DNA of 64,000 nt from Alicyclobacillus_A sp963788285 (GCA_963788285.1 CAWBGB010000012.1:434001-498000), one strand, 5' to 3'; positions 8,970 to 18,817 are shown, counted from the first letter of the stretch. Numbers and translations: made by a program. The notes: a model not told the origin generated them from the sequence alone.

Positions 8970-9893
8970 CTATGGAGTGACCCTGTAGCTATCATACTCT
9001 CGCATCGAGACTGCCATCTGCAGTGCATTCAATATTTGGGCCATCGTCATAGAGGGGGACTCACATTCGTATAATGTATTTCCAAATACCCATCCAATTT
9101 GTGTAACTGGATTGCCAGTTAGATTGGGATTAATCAGTATGCGCCCATCGGTTGGAGGCAAGGCATGTGAAAGTAAAAAGGTGTTCACTTGCTTCGCTTC
9201 GTTTATGAAGTCGAGCGAAGGGGCGCCAAATACATCAATCGTCCATTTTCCTTCCCGCCACTCAATGACATTCTGCGGGAGTTCGTAATTCGTCTCAATC
9301 ACCAGTGTTTTGCCAGTCGTGTATTGCTTCATAAACCCATCTATGGTGCCAGCGTTCTGAACCTTTATGACATGGAACTCTGTATTGAGGTTGTTCATTG
9401 CTTGATCGTGGCTCGAATAATATGTTCCGCCAAACATGCCCACAAATGAAGATGCAGGTAATTGATTAAGGCTGGAGTCATTCAAAGGTACTGAGGTAGT
9501 CGTGGAGAACAAACTAACATTGTAGTCCCAATCGGACGCGTATTCCTTCACACCAACGAATGGATCAGACGGTTGAAATGTAGGTTCGGTAGGTGCAAAA
9601 ATAAATGGCATCTTTGTTGTCTGTTTTACCTGACCCATCGCCTGCACGACGTAATTTGAAAATTGAAGTCCAGAACCATTCGAAGGTGCGGACGAGTTGG
9701 TCCCATTGCTTACGTTCGTATCGTTTGAAGAACTGGACAATGGTGTCTGTACAGTTGTATTACTAATCTTATTTGTCTGAATTGTGTTTGTCTGATTGTA
9801 TGATGGTTGACTTGATTTAGTGGAAGACGCGCACCCACCCAACGTGCCTAAGACTGTAAGCGACGAGAAAGCAATAACAGTAAGACGGTTCAT
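8970..9893 (-). CDS. Secreted lipoprotein of unknown function
   Basis: A 307-residue protein. The ATG at 9891-9893 follows GGTAGGAG by about 9 bases; an in-frame GTG six bases earlier is the alternative. The N-terminus MNRLTVIAFSSLTVLGTLGG followed by C is a lipoprotein signal with the lipid-modified Cys at the lipobox. A Ser/Thr/Asn-rich linker of about 60 residues follows, then a globular part with FIFAPTEPTFQPSDPF and IETNYELPQNVIEWREGKW. I do not recognise the domain. It is expected on the outer face of the membrane and stands alone between the microsatellite and the IS3 element. Confidence 0.75.
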   Translation of the reverse strand: MNRLTVIAFSSLTVLGTLGGCASSTKSSQPSYNQTNTIQTNKISNTTVQTPLSSSSNDTNVSNGTNSSAPSNGSGLQFSNYVVQAMGQVKQTTKMPFIFAPTEPTFQPSDPFVGVKEYASDWDYNVSLFSTTTSVPLNDSSLNQLPASSFVGMFGGTYYSSHDQAMNNLNTEFHVIKVQNAGTIDGFMKQYTTGKTLVIETNYELPQNVIEWREGKWTIDVFGAPSLDFINEAKQVNTFLLSHALPPTDGRILINPNLTGNPVTQIGWVFGNTLYECESPSMTMAQILNALQMAVSMREYDSYRVTP

Positions 9894-10126
9894 TCCCACA
9901 CACTCCTACCCCAGCGTCATACGGACCCCATACTTATACTCTGGTGTGTTACGGATGATGCCGGCACAATGGCGGATTCAATAAGGACCATTCGGGTACA
10001 CCGATACGTACAGGTCCGGTCCAAAACGAAATGAATTTGTGTATAAGCAACGTTGCTCTTAAGCCCCGTAATTAGATTGGACAAAACCTCGGATCTGAAG
10101 GACACTAGCCACAGGAGGTTTGTTCA

Positions 10127-10474
10127 ATGGTTAGACGAAAATTTTCAGCACAGTTTAAACAGCAGGTTGTTCAGGAGTGTCTTGAGATTGGGACGAACGC
10201 CATCGTTGCAAGGAAGTACGATATACGGCCGAATGTAGTAGATCGTTGGGTGCGGGAGTATAAGCAGAATGGCCATGTCCCTGCTTCAAAGCCCAAGGCT
10301 CCTGCGACTCATGTAACAACCGAGGAATATCAACAACTGTTAGCCGAGAAAAGAGAATTAGAAGCCAAGAATGAGCAGTTAGCGAGAACCCTCGGCGAGC
10401 AGACGTTGGAAGTGGCGATTCTCCGTGATTTGTTAAAAAAGACGAACCCTCACTTGCGGACAAAGTCGAAGTAG
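10127..10474 (+). CDS. IS3 transposase OrfA (HTH, leucine zipper)
   Basis: A 115-residue protein with ribosome site AGGAGG eight bases before the ATG. An N-terminal helix-turn-helix (RKFSAQFKQQVVQECLEIG and NAIVARKYDIRPNVVDRWV) binds the IS ends. The C-terminal coiled coil (ELEAKNEQLARTLGEQTLEV) mediates dimerisation. Near its end the codons TTA AAA AAG hold the A-AAA-AAG slippery heptamer used for -1 frameshifting into OrfB. Alone it usually acts as a regulator of transposition. Confidence 0.9.
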   Translation: MVRRKFSAQFKQQVVQECLEIGTNAIVARKYDIRPNVVDRWVREYKQNGHVPASKPKAPATHVTTEEYQQLLAEKRELEAKNEQLARTLGEQTLEVAILRDLLKKTNPHLRTKSK

Positions 10475-10512
10475 CTCAGAAGTGGATAGCAAAAGGTCAC
10501 TCAGTCAGCCTT

Positions 10513-11397
10513 GTGCTACGCATTGTGGGGGTATCGAAGTCCACTTACTATTTTCAACGAAACCACAATCCACAGCCTCGTGTGGCTGGCGGCGGACGTC
10601 CTGTGCCCGGGTACTCATATACACAGGATGGAAGAAAAGTTAGTGACGAGCAAATCAAAGAGTGGATTATGGAGGCAATTGAGGAAGACGGATTTGCCTA
10701 CGGATATTTCAAACTTGGTAAGCTGTTAAAGCGAGAGTATAGCTTGGTTATCAACAAGAAGAAGATGTACCGCTTATGCAAGGAATTGGGCGTCCTCAAG
10801 CCGCAGCGCAGAACCAAGTCAAAGTATCCAAGAAAACTGGCTCGAAACCGCAATGTTACGGCTCCGAATCAGTTGTGGGAGGTGGATATAAAGTACGGAT
10901 ACATTACTGGTGAAGATCGTTTCTTCTTTGTTCTGTCGTACATCGATGTGTATGACCGACAGATTGTGGGATACCACATTGGGTTGCGTTGCGAAGCGGC
11001 AGATGCCGTATCAGCGCTGAAAAGCGCCCTATGGAAACGCAAAATCATCGAGCAGTCCGGACAGTTACCTACGATTCGCTCAGATAATGGTCCACAGTTT
11101 GTAAGTGCGTTGTTTCAATCCACATGTGAACAATTCGGCGTAGAACACGAGCGGATACCACCCAAAACGCCAAATATGAACGCACATATTGAGTCTTTCC
11201 ATAGACTGTTGGAGGATGATTGCTTATCGTCAGAAGAGTTCGATACCTATGCGCAAGCTTATAAGGCCGTGGTCGAGTACATGGACTTTTACAACAATCG
11301 GCGACTTCATTCGAGTTTGCATTACTTACCGCCCGCGGAATTTAACAAACAGCATTACACGACTGGACTGCAACCAAGTCGCCTGGTGAAGGTCTAA
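10513..11397 (+). CDS. IS3 transposase OrfB (DDE integrase core)
   Basis: The frame is -1 relative to OrfA and stays open back to the slippery run at 10434-10441. There the frame-shifted product continues as KKDEPSLADKVEVAQKW into the sequence shown, giving an OrfAB fusion. The rve-type catalytic core shows the D of WEVDIKYG, the D of IRSDNGPQF and the E of NAHIESFHRLLEDD. An HTH_21 segment (YGYFKLGKLLKREY) precedes it. All three catalytic residues are present, so the enzyme looks competent. Confidence 0.9.
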   Translation: MLRIVGVSKSTYYFQRNHNPQPRVAGGGRPVPGYSYTQDGRKVSDEQIKEWIMEAIEEDGFAYGYFKLGKLLKREYSLVINKKKMYRLCKELGVLKPQRRTKSKYPRKLARNRNVTAPNQLWEVDIKYGYITGEDRFFFVLSYIDVYDRQIVGYHIGLRCEAADAVSALKSALWKRKIIEQSGQLPTIRSDNGPQFVSALFQSTCEQFGVEHERIPPKTPNMNAHIESFHRLLEDDCLSSEEFDTYAQAYKAVVEYMDFYNNRRLHSSLHYLPPAEFNKQHYTTGLQPSRLVKV

Positions 11398-11432
11398 GGA
11401 AACACTAGAAAGCAGGAGCCTTGTCCAATCTA

Positions 11433-12113
11433 CGGCAGATAGTCCCAAAACATATGTATTTCGCTTACTAACTCCGGTTCAAATAACTTTAAGTTTGATT
11501 CTTCAGGAGCACCCTTCGCCAAACTCATTTCAACGAATTCATTAACCCCATTTGACCGTACTTTTTGGAGAACCTCTGCAATCTAGCGAAGACGGATTGC
11601 CAACACTGTTGCGACTTTTATACGACTCTCCCTTATATCTCGATGTTTAAGGCCGATTAGAGTAAAATTCGTTGCGGTCGAGATGAGCACTATCAACACG
11701 TTTATGGACGCCGCACCTGCCTGAATATAAGTGGTCCACATAGGTTGCTGTACTGCTGCAAAATATCACCTCCCGCTTCACTACTCATTAAGCGATAGGG
11801 GAATCGTTCCAAATAAGTTGCATTGGGTTTGTTTTTGGATTCAGAGTTTCTTAGCTACGTCGCCTGTGTACTCTTCCCTCCGTCGAATGATTACAGCACG
11901 TGATGTGCGGGGCCTTTTTATGTGCGCCTGGTCTTAGAGTCGCTCGTTCCTTTTCTCTTTGAGATAGCTTGCTATAAGCGATTCAACCACTTCGTATATG
12001 TTCGTGCTATCAATTAAACACTGTAGTATCGACTGACGATGCAGTTCAGGACGAAGGTCAAACGAATAAGCCTGTGTTCAACCTTTTCGTTAGAAACTTT
12101 GTGTGGGTTCGAG
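11433..12113. other. Intergenic, no gene seen
   Basis: AT-rich non-coding DNA between the IS3 element and the PucR-type gene. Open frames here are short, lack ribosome sites and resemble nothing I know. Confidence 0.45.
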
Positions 12114-13241
12114 TCAATTCGGCGTTCCACCCCCCGTGATGTTCTTTCCAAACATGCTGAGCAGCTCCAGTGCCTGCAGCGCTGTCCATATCGCGGTCAG
12201 CTCATGCAGGTCCCGTAGCGAGCCCCCGAGCAGCTGCTCAATCTGATGAATTCGGTAGAGCAGCGTGTTGCGATGGAGAAAGAGAGACTGGCTCGCCTTC
12301 GCAGCGTTCTGACCGCTGGTCAAATAGACTTTGAGCGTCTCCAGGAGATGCTGGTGCTCGGGCTCCAACAGCGGACCCAAGGTGCTGTGAACCAGCCGAA
12401 TCAGGTCGACATCCGAAAGATTGGCCAACACCTGCATCACCGCAGGGCTGACGCGGTGCGAAAGAATGCCCTCATATCCAAGCTGATCCGCATACCGCAT
12501 GACCAGTTCCGTCTCGCGCAAAGCGGCGGTGATGTGTTTCTCGTCACGAGCCGTGGTTACATACAATCGGATGGGCAAGGGTTTCTTGGAAATCCGGGAT
12601 TGGTAAGCCTCCCATGCTTTCATCCATGCGTGCGACGTCGCGGTCCACACGGGCGGGTCCACACCGGCAAAGATGCCGAGAATCCCATTGGGACGGTAGG
12701 CCAAAAAGGGAAATTCACCTTGATAGCGCCAGATATTTGCGACCATAAAACTGCGCAGAAGTTCCATTCTTTGAAACTTGTGTTCCGGTTCGTGCAACTC
12801 CATGGCCACCACGGTGTACCCCGGGTGCGGCTGCAATCCGCACAAAGACAACAGGTGTGCATTCTCTGCTGTAACGCCTTCCATCAGCACCTTCTGTACC
12901 TTCTCTCCGCGCCGCTGCGCCTCCGTGGCAGCCCATTCCGACAACTCCGTCAACAAAAGCGCCAAACGCAGCGAGTACAGCGACTGGGTGATCTCATCCA
13001 TCACCTCCTTCAGCGGGATGGACGTGTACAGATACCCATACACCATGTTGTGTATCGCGACGTCAAAACGATGCCAACGTTCCTCCGGAACGGCCGCCGC
13101 TGCCTGTGCCCTCACCTGGCGAATGGTAACGCCGTGCACATCCAGAACGGAAAACGAAAGCTCGGGTGAGACGCGGCGGAGATCCGCGACGTACTGATCC
13201 AGTTGTTGCAACAGCCACCGTCCTCGCCGGGCGGTGTTCAT
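12114..13241 (-). CDS. PucR/CdaR-type transcriptional regulator
   Basis: 375 residues from the ATG at 13241 (MNTARRGRWLLQQLDQYV); the frame is open to 13394 but the extra N-terminus is polar and looks untranslated. The C-terminus has the PucR helix-turn-helix (LFLHRNTLLYRIHQIEQLLG), preceded by the middle GGDEF-like domain of the family (LGIFAGVDPPVW). The N-terminal part (PELSFSVLDVHGVTIRQVRA) is a likely sensor. It is divergent from formaldehyde dehydrogenase with about 450 bp between them containing palindromes, so it probably senses a metabolite and controls that operon and itself (inference). Confidence 0.8.
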   Translation of the reverse strand: MNTARRGRWLLQQLDQYVADLRRVSPELSFSVLDVHGVTIRQVRAQAAAAVPEERWHRFDVAIHNMVYGYLYTSIPLKEVMDEITQSLYSLRLALLLTELSEWAATEAQRRGEKVQKVLMEGVTAENAHLLSLCGLQPHPGYTVVAMELHEPEHKFQRMELLRSFMVANIWRYQGEFPFLAYRPNGILGIFAGVDPPVWTATSHAWMKAWEAYQSRISKKPLPIRLYVTTARDEKHITAALRETELVMRYADQLGYEGILSHRVSPAVMQVLANLSDVDLIRLVHSTLGPLLEPEHQHLLETLKVYLTSGQNAAKASQSLFLHRNTLLYRIHQIEQLLGGSLRDLHELTAIWTALQALELLSMFGKNITGGGTPN

Positions 13242-13445
13242 CGATTCCACTGTCGTCGAGGAGAAAGTCCGCCATCCATGGTGGGCACTCGACGATACAT
13301 CTGGGTCTCGTGGGCTAGCCACCCGGTTGTCGTTTCCTGATATTCCCTCGCTCCTAACATCATTTCGGTGCTCCACCCGAGTACGCCTCCTCACCAGGAC
13401 TTACTGGTACCTTCACGCTCCGCGTTCACGCAACGTGAAACCGTA

Positions 13446-13476
13446 TTGTTCAAATGAACAAAATAATACGTATTAT
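13446..13476. promoter_or_regulatory. Paired palindromes, candidate operator in the fdhA-pucR divergent region
   Basis: TTGTTC-AAAT-GAACAA (13446-13461) is followed two bases on by the exact 14-bp palindrome ATAATACGTATTAT (13463-13476). They lie between the divergent regulator and the formaldehyde dehydrogenase gene, where an operator is expected. The second may equally be promoter -10 sequence. No protein-binding evidence exists here. Confidence 0.5.
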
Positions 13477-13698
13477 CGAACAAATTAATTGATACCACAT
13501 TGATAAGTATGCGGGATGCCCGTATCTTTCGTATTGAAACCCCTTTCATTCTACTTTACATCTACCACTGTGTTGCAAGATCTCCACGGAGGTGACCGAA
13601 TCAAGACCAAGGACGCCTGAGCCACACATCGGAAGCAGGATCTACCATCAGAGTATCACAAGACGGATCCCGTAAAAATCACGGAGGAGGGGAACCAT

Positions 13699-14955
13699 AT
13701 GTCGGGCAATCGCGCGGTCGTCTACAAAGGTCCAGGTCGTGTGGGGGTTGAAAACATTGACTATCCGGAATTGGTACTCAAGGATGGCCCCGGTGTCAAC
13801 CCGCTGAACGTGGGACGCAAGTGTGAACACGGCGTGATTTTGAAAGTGGTGTCCACGAACATCTGCGGCAGCGATCAACACATGGTTCGCGGCCGCACCA
13901 CCGCGCCGGAGGGTTTGGTGTTGGGACACGAGATCACCGGCGAGGTGATTGAGGTCGGCCGGGATGTGGAATTCATCCGGAAGGGCGACCTGGTCTCCGT
14001 TCCTTTCAACATCGCCTGCGGCAGGTGCCGAAATTGCAAGGAAGGGAACACCCATATCTGTCTGAATGTGAACCCGGATCGCCCTGGTTCGGCCTACGGG
14101 TATGTGGACATGGGTGGATGGGTCGGCGGTCAGTCTGAGTATGTGATGATCCCCTATGCGGATTTCCAACTGCTCAAATTCCCGGATAAGGACCAGGCCA
14201 TGGAGAAGATCCTTGACCTGACCATGCTGTCGGACATCTTCCCCACCGGATACCACGGTGCCTACAGCGCCGGCGTGACAACCGGTTCTACCGTATACAT
14301 CGCCGGTGCGGGTCCGGTTGGACTGGCCGCCGCCCATTCCGCGCAACTGCTGGGCGCCTCGGTGGTCATTGTCGGCGACCTGAACGAGGAACGGCTCCAA
14401 CAGGCTCGCAGCTTCGGTTGTGAAACCGTCAATCTGAATAAACATGATAATCTGGGTGAGATGATTGAACAGATCCTCGGTGTACCGGAAGTCGACTGCG
14501 CCGTGGACTGCGTCGGTTTCGAGGCCCACGGTCACGGGCCCCATCACCAGGAAGCACCCGCGACCGTGCTGAACACCATCATGCAGGTGACCCGGGCCGG
14601 AGGCCGGTTAGGAATCCCTGGACTTTACGTCACCGAAGATCCGGGCGCAACGGACGAAGAAGCTAAAATTGGATCTCTGCGCATCCGCATTGGTCTGGGA
14701 TGGGCCAAGGCGCACTCCTTCGTCACTGGACAGACGCCTGTCATGCGGTACCATCGCCAGCTCATGAACGCCATTCTCAGCGGACGGGCGCAGATCGCCA
14801 AGGCCGTGAACGCCACCGTGGTCGATTTGGAGGACGCTCCTTACGGTTATGCCCACTTTGACAGAGGGGTGGCGCGCAAGTTCGTGATCGATCCGCACGG
14901 TTTGGTACGCAAGCAGCATCCAGAACGATTCCTGTCGTTCTCGACGGTCGGATGA
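13699..14955 (+). CDS. fdhA: Glutathione-independent formaldehyde dehydrogenase
   Basis: A 418-residue zinc-containing medium-chain dehydrogenase that oxidises formaldehyde with NAD+ in the cytoplasm. Visible features are the catalytic zinc Cys in VVSTNICGSDQHMV, the His in LGHEITGEV, and the structural zinc cysteines CGRCRNCKEGNTHIC. The Rossmann fold reads VYIAGAGPVGLAA with the acidic D of GDLNEER, and the family-specific CVGFEAHGHG insertion is present. The ribosome site GGAGGAGGGG precedes the ATG. Sixteen bases separate it from the aquaporin gene. Length and motifs match the Pseudomonas putida enzyme family. Confidence 0.92.
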   Translation: MSGNRAVVYKGPGRVGVENIDYPELVLKDGPGVNPLNVGRKCEHGVILKVVSTNICGSDQHMVRGRTTAPEGLVLGHEITGEVIEVGRDVEFIRKGDLVSVPFNIACGRCRNCKEGNTHICLNVNPDRPGSAYGYVDMGGWVGGQSEYVMIPYADFQLLKFPDKDQAMEKILDLTMLSDIFPTGYHGAYSAGVTTGSTVYIAGAGPVGLAAAHSAQLLGASVVIVGDLNEERLQQARSFGCETVNLNKHDNLGEMIEQILGVPEVDCAVDCVGFEAHGHGPHHQEAPATVLNTIMQVTRAGGRLGIPGLYVTEDPGATDEEAKIGSLRIRIGLGWAKAHSFVTGQTPVMRYHRQLMNAILSGRAQIAKAVNATVVDLEDAPYGYAHFDRGVARKFVIDPHGLVRKQHPERFLSFSTVG

Positions 14956-14971
14956 AACAGAGGCGATCCAG

Positions 14972-15739
14972 ATGGAGAATGAGCCGTCCCTGCTGAGACG
15001 GAGCGTGGCAGAGCTGATCGGAACCACGATGCTGGTCTGGATCGGCGCTGGGACCGCTGCCTTCAACAGTGTGCTGGCGAACCAAAACCACCACCCCGTT
15101 ACACTGGCGGACATCGGAATGGTGAGCCTGGCGTTCGGCATCGTGGTGGTGGCGATGATCGCGGCATTCGGCCACATCTCTGGCTGTCACATCAATCCCG
15201 CGGTTACAGTGGGACTAGCCGTGATCGGCCGCTTCCCCTGGCTGGAAGTTCCCGCATACGTGATCGCGCAAGTGCTGGGAGCGATTCTGGGCGCCTTGGG
15301 CATCCTGCTGGTCCTGGGACCGGTGGGGGCGACAGTGGGAAATGTCGGTGCAACCGTGCTGGCTCCTGGGGTCAGCCCTTTGCGGGGTACGCTCATCGAG
15401 GCGGCAAACGCAGCCGTGTTGATGACGGTCATCATGGGCGCCGCCGGGGATACCCGGTCCGGGGAGCGATTTGCAGGCGTTCCCATCGGATTGGCCGTGG
15501 CCGCCATCATCATGGCGACCGCTGGCCCCACCGGATCGGCCTTCAACCCGGCCCGGACGTTCGGTCCGTACGTGATAGACAGTCTGTTTGGAGGCCGCGT
15601 GTCGTGGGCCCAATACCCGGTGTACCTGATCGGTCCCGTCCTCGGCGCGGTCATCGCGGCTTGGCTGTACGACTGGGTCGCCGGGCTGCGACGGGCCAGC
15701 GTCCCCGAACCTGTGAAACACGACGTCTTCCATTCATAG
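14972..15739 (+). CDS. MIP-family aquaporin / small-solute channel
   Basis: A 255-residue six-helix channel with both NPA boxes, HINPAVTVGL and AFNPARTFGPY. The acidic N-terminal helix (SVAELIGTTMLVWIGAG) is typical. It is co-directional with fdhA with a 16-bp gap, so they are probably one transcript. Linked to formaldehyde oxidation it may pass water or a small neutral carbon compound such as glycerol or methanol; that substrate is inference. A GC-rich hairpin follows. Confidence 0.88.
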   Translation: MENEPSLLRRSVAELIGTTMLVWIGAGTAAFNSVLANQNHHPVTLADIGMVSLAFGIVVVAMIAAFGHISGCHINPAVTVGLAVIGRFPWLEVPAYVIAQVLGAILGALGILLVLGPVGATVGNVGATVLAPGVSPLRGTLIEAANAAVLMTVIMGAAGDTRSGERFAGVPIGLAVAAIIMATAGPTGSAFNPARTFGPYVIDSLFGGRVSWAQYPVYLIGPVLGAVIAAWLYDWVAGLRRASVPEPVKHDVFHS

Positions 15740-15758
15740 AAAACTCAACATGGCGGCT

Positions 15759-15789
15759 GTGCGGCGGGCTCGGGGGACGCCCGCCGCAC
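15759..15789 (+). terminator. Strong GC hairpin after the fdhA-aquaporin operon
   Basis: GTGCGGCGGGC (15759-15769) pairs with GCCCGCCGCAC (15779-15789), 11 bp. No T-run follows, so termination may be factor-dependent or only a transcript 3' end stabiliser. Confidence 0.6.
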
Positions 15790-16415
15790 GCTTGCTACAC
15801 GGAGTCATGGCAACAGCGCCCCATCGCCACCCAGTCCGCGGTGTGATTCATGAACCGTCAACAGATACTCGTTGGCAACATCGGTCCACGTCCTGCTCAG
15901 CGCACCCCTGAGAGCATCCTTCTGGCGGGTGAGCAATTTTTCCGTGCCGCCACAACGTCCGGATGGGCGTTTGAATGGCCCCCACGTCGTATGGATCAAA
16001 GGCGGCGAGGGCGTCCACATCCGTGACGATTTCCCTTATGACCTGCAGATTGGAACACGCCACCGGAGTATCCATCAGAATGGTTTTAAGCTGCAACGCT
16101 GTAACCCCCTGTCGCACCCGGACAAAGGGAAAAGTAGAGCAGTCGTTTACCGGTCTCGAGGTGAATTTCTGGCCGCGGGTGCCGACTAAGCTACGCATAT
16201 CGAACCTGCGCTTGTCGTTAAGAACGACCAGTCGCAGCTGTTCGACGATTGGCAATCATGGGGTTTGGTCCTCGTTATACAGCCAATATGAGAAGGTAAC
16301 TAGTACGTGTGTAGCTGGGACGGAATTCAGCACCTGAGGGACACCCCTGTTGGATCTCATTCGGGATTCAGACAGGTGGTTGTGGCAAGACAATGTGACA
16401 TCTACGCGGGCTGAT
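15790..16415. other. Region with uncertain coding remnants
   Basis: Overlapping open frames exist on both strands (minus 15848-16255; plus 15975-16337). The plus frame contains RTRTKGKVEQSF, reminiscent of the RTKGKVE motif of IS21 IstA, but too short to call. The minus frame contains REIVTDVDALAAFDPYDVG. I cannot decide which, if either, is a gene remnant. Confidence 0.35.
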
Positions 16416-17726
16416 TTAGGCCGAATAGTGTTCAGTTTCACCACTACTCACCGACGTATGTGCACTTAATAATACCCCCTTATCAGGTGACCGAAAAGCA
16501 TAGCAAAGCGACCAAATCCCTGTAGGAACACCCGAGAACATTAACCACATAATTGGCTCGTTATAGCGTGAATACACGAAGTAAAAGCTGAATAGAGCAG
16601 TGAAGTAAAGTAGTGTCAACAATATAAATAAAACTTCCTTTCGCTTGCGATGCCCAAAAACTAGTGAGACACCGTGCCCAATGAGTGAAACCCACAATAT
16701 ACACAATTGGATTACACTCAATACAGTGTTTTTGATATGCAGAATGTTAAGTGGATACCATACTTTACCCCAGAGCTGGCCTGGTTTAATCCACAGATAA
16801 CTTAGCCACTCACGCATGCGATGAATCGCCGCGTTTTGTTGCTCCTTAAACCACGGGACTTCGTGTACATCTGGGGGCGATAAGTTTGGATGCGCATGCA
16901 AAATGTTCTGTTCTACGGCAGTCGGATTGTTCGGTGGAGGGTAGTGAATTCCCTGGAAGGTACCTAACAGAAGCGGATTCCCCGAGTCATCCGTAAGCGG
17001 TATAAACTGGTGAAAGACAATTGCGTTACGTATCCACCAAGGAGCCAAGCAGACGACGACAATTCCGATAGCAACACAACCGTGTCGAATAAGTAGGCGT
17101 ATAGGGTATCTTTTGATAACCAAGTAGATTAGTACAGGAATAACCCACAAGAGGAGATCGGGACGGAAGTACACAGCAACCATAAAAAGGACGGTCGCGG
17201 AAATTAAATGGCGTAATTTGTGACTATCAGACAACTTTAAGACGAAGAAAATCGTCCATGCAAATGCAGCAAAGAAAGGGGTCTCAGTTAGGAATAGTGT
17301 ATCTGTTTCAATTCCAGGTACATACAACGCCAAGAATATCCCCACAATGAATGCTACATACCGATTCCACATGTACTCAAAACTCTTATATGCCCCTAGG
17401 ATACCAGCAACCCCAATGAAAGAGAAAATAATTTTACCGACGTATAACCCTAGAGTTTCTTTTCCAAAAACGGCAATCACGGCGGCTAAAATCAAGGTCA
17501 TTCCTGGAAGCATATGTACAGTGGGTGCATCATGCGTATAGTATGAATACGTACCATATTTCAACAACCACTCTGCGCTCCGAAGATATCCCATGTCATC
17601 ACTGTGGATAGATAAGTAATATGGTCCATAAAGAAAAATAACGTACAGACGGAGCGCCAAAGCAATTATGAGCGGAGCAGCTAAAAATAGAACGTTCCTT
17701 TTATGTGATTGAGTGAAATTCCTCAT
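16416..17726 (-). CDS. Membrane glycosyltransferase, GT39/ArnT-like
   Basis: A 436-residue polytopic membrane protein. After the first TM (LIIALALRLYVIF) comes the extracellular HSDDMGYLRSAEWLLKYG, with the acidic pair expected for GT-C enzymes using a lipid-phosphate sugar donor. TETPFFAAFAWTIF, YFRPDLLLW and APWWIRNAIVFHQF are further landmarks of the PMT_2 group. About ten TM segments are visible. It probably transfers a sugar on the outer membrane face; acceptor unknown. It stands alone, with no polysaccharide genes nearby. Confidence 0.75.
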   Translation of the reverse strand: MRNFTQSHKRNVLFLAAPLIIALALRLYVIFLYGPYYLSIHSDDMGYLRSAEWLLKYGTYSYYTHDAPTVHMLPGMTLILAAVIAVFGKETLGLYVGKIIFSFIGVAGILGAYKSFEYMWNRYVAFIVGIFLALYVPGIETDTLFLTETPFFAAFAWTIFFVLKLSDSHKLRHLISATVLFMVAVYFRPDLLLWVIPVLIYLVIKRYPIRLLIRHGCVAIGIVVVCLAPWWIRNAIVFHQFIPLTDDSGNPLLLGTFQGIHYPPPNNPTAVEQNILHAHPNLSPPDVHEVPWFKEQQNAAIHRMREWLSYLWIKPGQLWGKVWYPLNILHIKNTVLSVIQLCILWVSLIGHGVSLVFGHRKRKEVLFILLTLLYFTALFSFYFVYSRYNEPIMWLMFSGVPTGIWSLCYAFRSPDKGVLLSAHTSVSSGETEHYSA

Positions 17727-18323
17727 TTTTTGCTAACCTTCCCGCAATCGTCGTATAGTACTCCTCCTAATCTACAATGACTTATCTTCCTTTTGTAGAA
17801 CTAAATTCCTTCCAGCGTCCAAAAATTGAACTTCCCATTACTTCATTAAAAACTCGACTAAAATTATAATACACTCTTGCGCACTTCTGCCCGATGATAT
17901 GAACGACACCTGTCAAGTCCCGCGTCGTGATGACCCGGCCCGAAGGCAAGGTTCGTCGACGGTTGGCACACTGATATTCGCGGGCTGGTTACCTCATTTC
18001 GTACCTCCGTCAAAGGGCTGCCTCGGACTAGCAACGTGCGTCAGGTGATAACCTTGCACAAACGGGCGACGAGATTTCCTCGTATCGGATTCCTGTCCTT
18101 CAGGCCCGAACTTCAACCTTTGATATTTTGAACAGTTCCATCCTTAGAACCTTGGTTTAAAAACGCAGTTACACGGCGTTGGATGTCGCCAGCTGATACA
18201 ATCCGACATGATGTAACCGAATTCGTGCAACCGTTGCGGGCGACGCAATGAGTGTGTACGTGTGTCACTTATACGCCGATTGACGATAGACACTCATACC
18301 CTTGCGAAAACACAGGTAAGGTG
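17727..18323. other. Intergenic, nothing recognised
   Basis: No open frame with family resemblance is seen. It lies between the glycosyltransferase and the glutamate-synthase-like fragment and may be decayed DNA. Confidence 0.4.
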
Positions 18324-18817
18324 TTATACAAGTGGTAATTTAGTGATACGTACGGCTTCTGGATCCCACGCAACAAGGTCTTCGAGGGTCAGTTCGCGAA
18401 TAGACGTTTTCCCAAGAGCACAAATCCCTGTTTCCAGTTCTAAGGAACTGCTTTTCAAGAAATTCGCCAAACTTTTGGCCCCTTTTAGCACATCAAACTT
18501 CTTCCGAAATGATCCATCCGCCCACGCGATCTGCGTTGGAGGTTGAAATGGCAGAGTTTCAACCAGTGGAGTATGCGTGGCCGCAAAAAGTACGGCAGAG
18601 CCCAAGTTGACGGCACTGGCTCCTAGTGCTAACGCCTTTAAAATGTCGCCTGGCGTACGGATGCCACCAAATATGACTAAATCCACGTCTTTGCTACACC
18701 TGTTTTCTTTGAGGAACCGAACGGCTCTGCAAAGTGCAGACAATGTCGGCAAACCAAAGTCATCGGTCATAATTACTGGGGAGCTATGAGTTCCGCCTTG
18801 TGCGCCACTGTGGGCTG
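18324..18817 (-). pseudogene. C-terminal fragment of FMN-binding glutamate synthase-like protein, copy 1
   Basis: It encodes the end of the GltB-like FMN/alpha-beta barrel domain: GAQGGTHSSP, VIFGGIRTPGDILKALALGA and AVRITKLPLV at the C-terminus. It is about 90% identical to 41285-41784, and the similarity starts abruptly at GGCGCACAAGG, so the N-terminal two thirds are absent. Similarity also runs about 20 bases past the stop codon. A 165-residue barrel fragment without its start should not be active. Confidence 0.75.

Larger units (their letters stand above)
10073..11432 (+). mobile_element. IS3-family insertion sequence, apparently complete
   Basis: About 1.36 kb. Ends share a 12-bp inverted repeat TAGATTGGACAA (10073-10084, complement at 11421-11432) with further imperfect matching inward. 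It carries orfA and orfB with a slippery heptamer at their junction. No clear target duplication is visible in the flanks. Both reading frames are open, so it may still be mobile. Confidence 0.85.

Noticed and set aside
12246..13169. 307-codon plus-strand frame
   Set aside because: Shadow of the PucR-type gene, with no independent domain.
13699..14955. Threonine or sorbitol dehydrogenase
   Set aside because: The length of 418 and the CVGFEAHGHG insertion fit glutathione-independent formaldehyde dehydrogenase instead.
15975..16337. IS21 IstA remnant based on RTRTKGKVEQSF
   Set aside because: The match is only a dozen residues, without the catalytic context, and the opposite strand is equally open.
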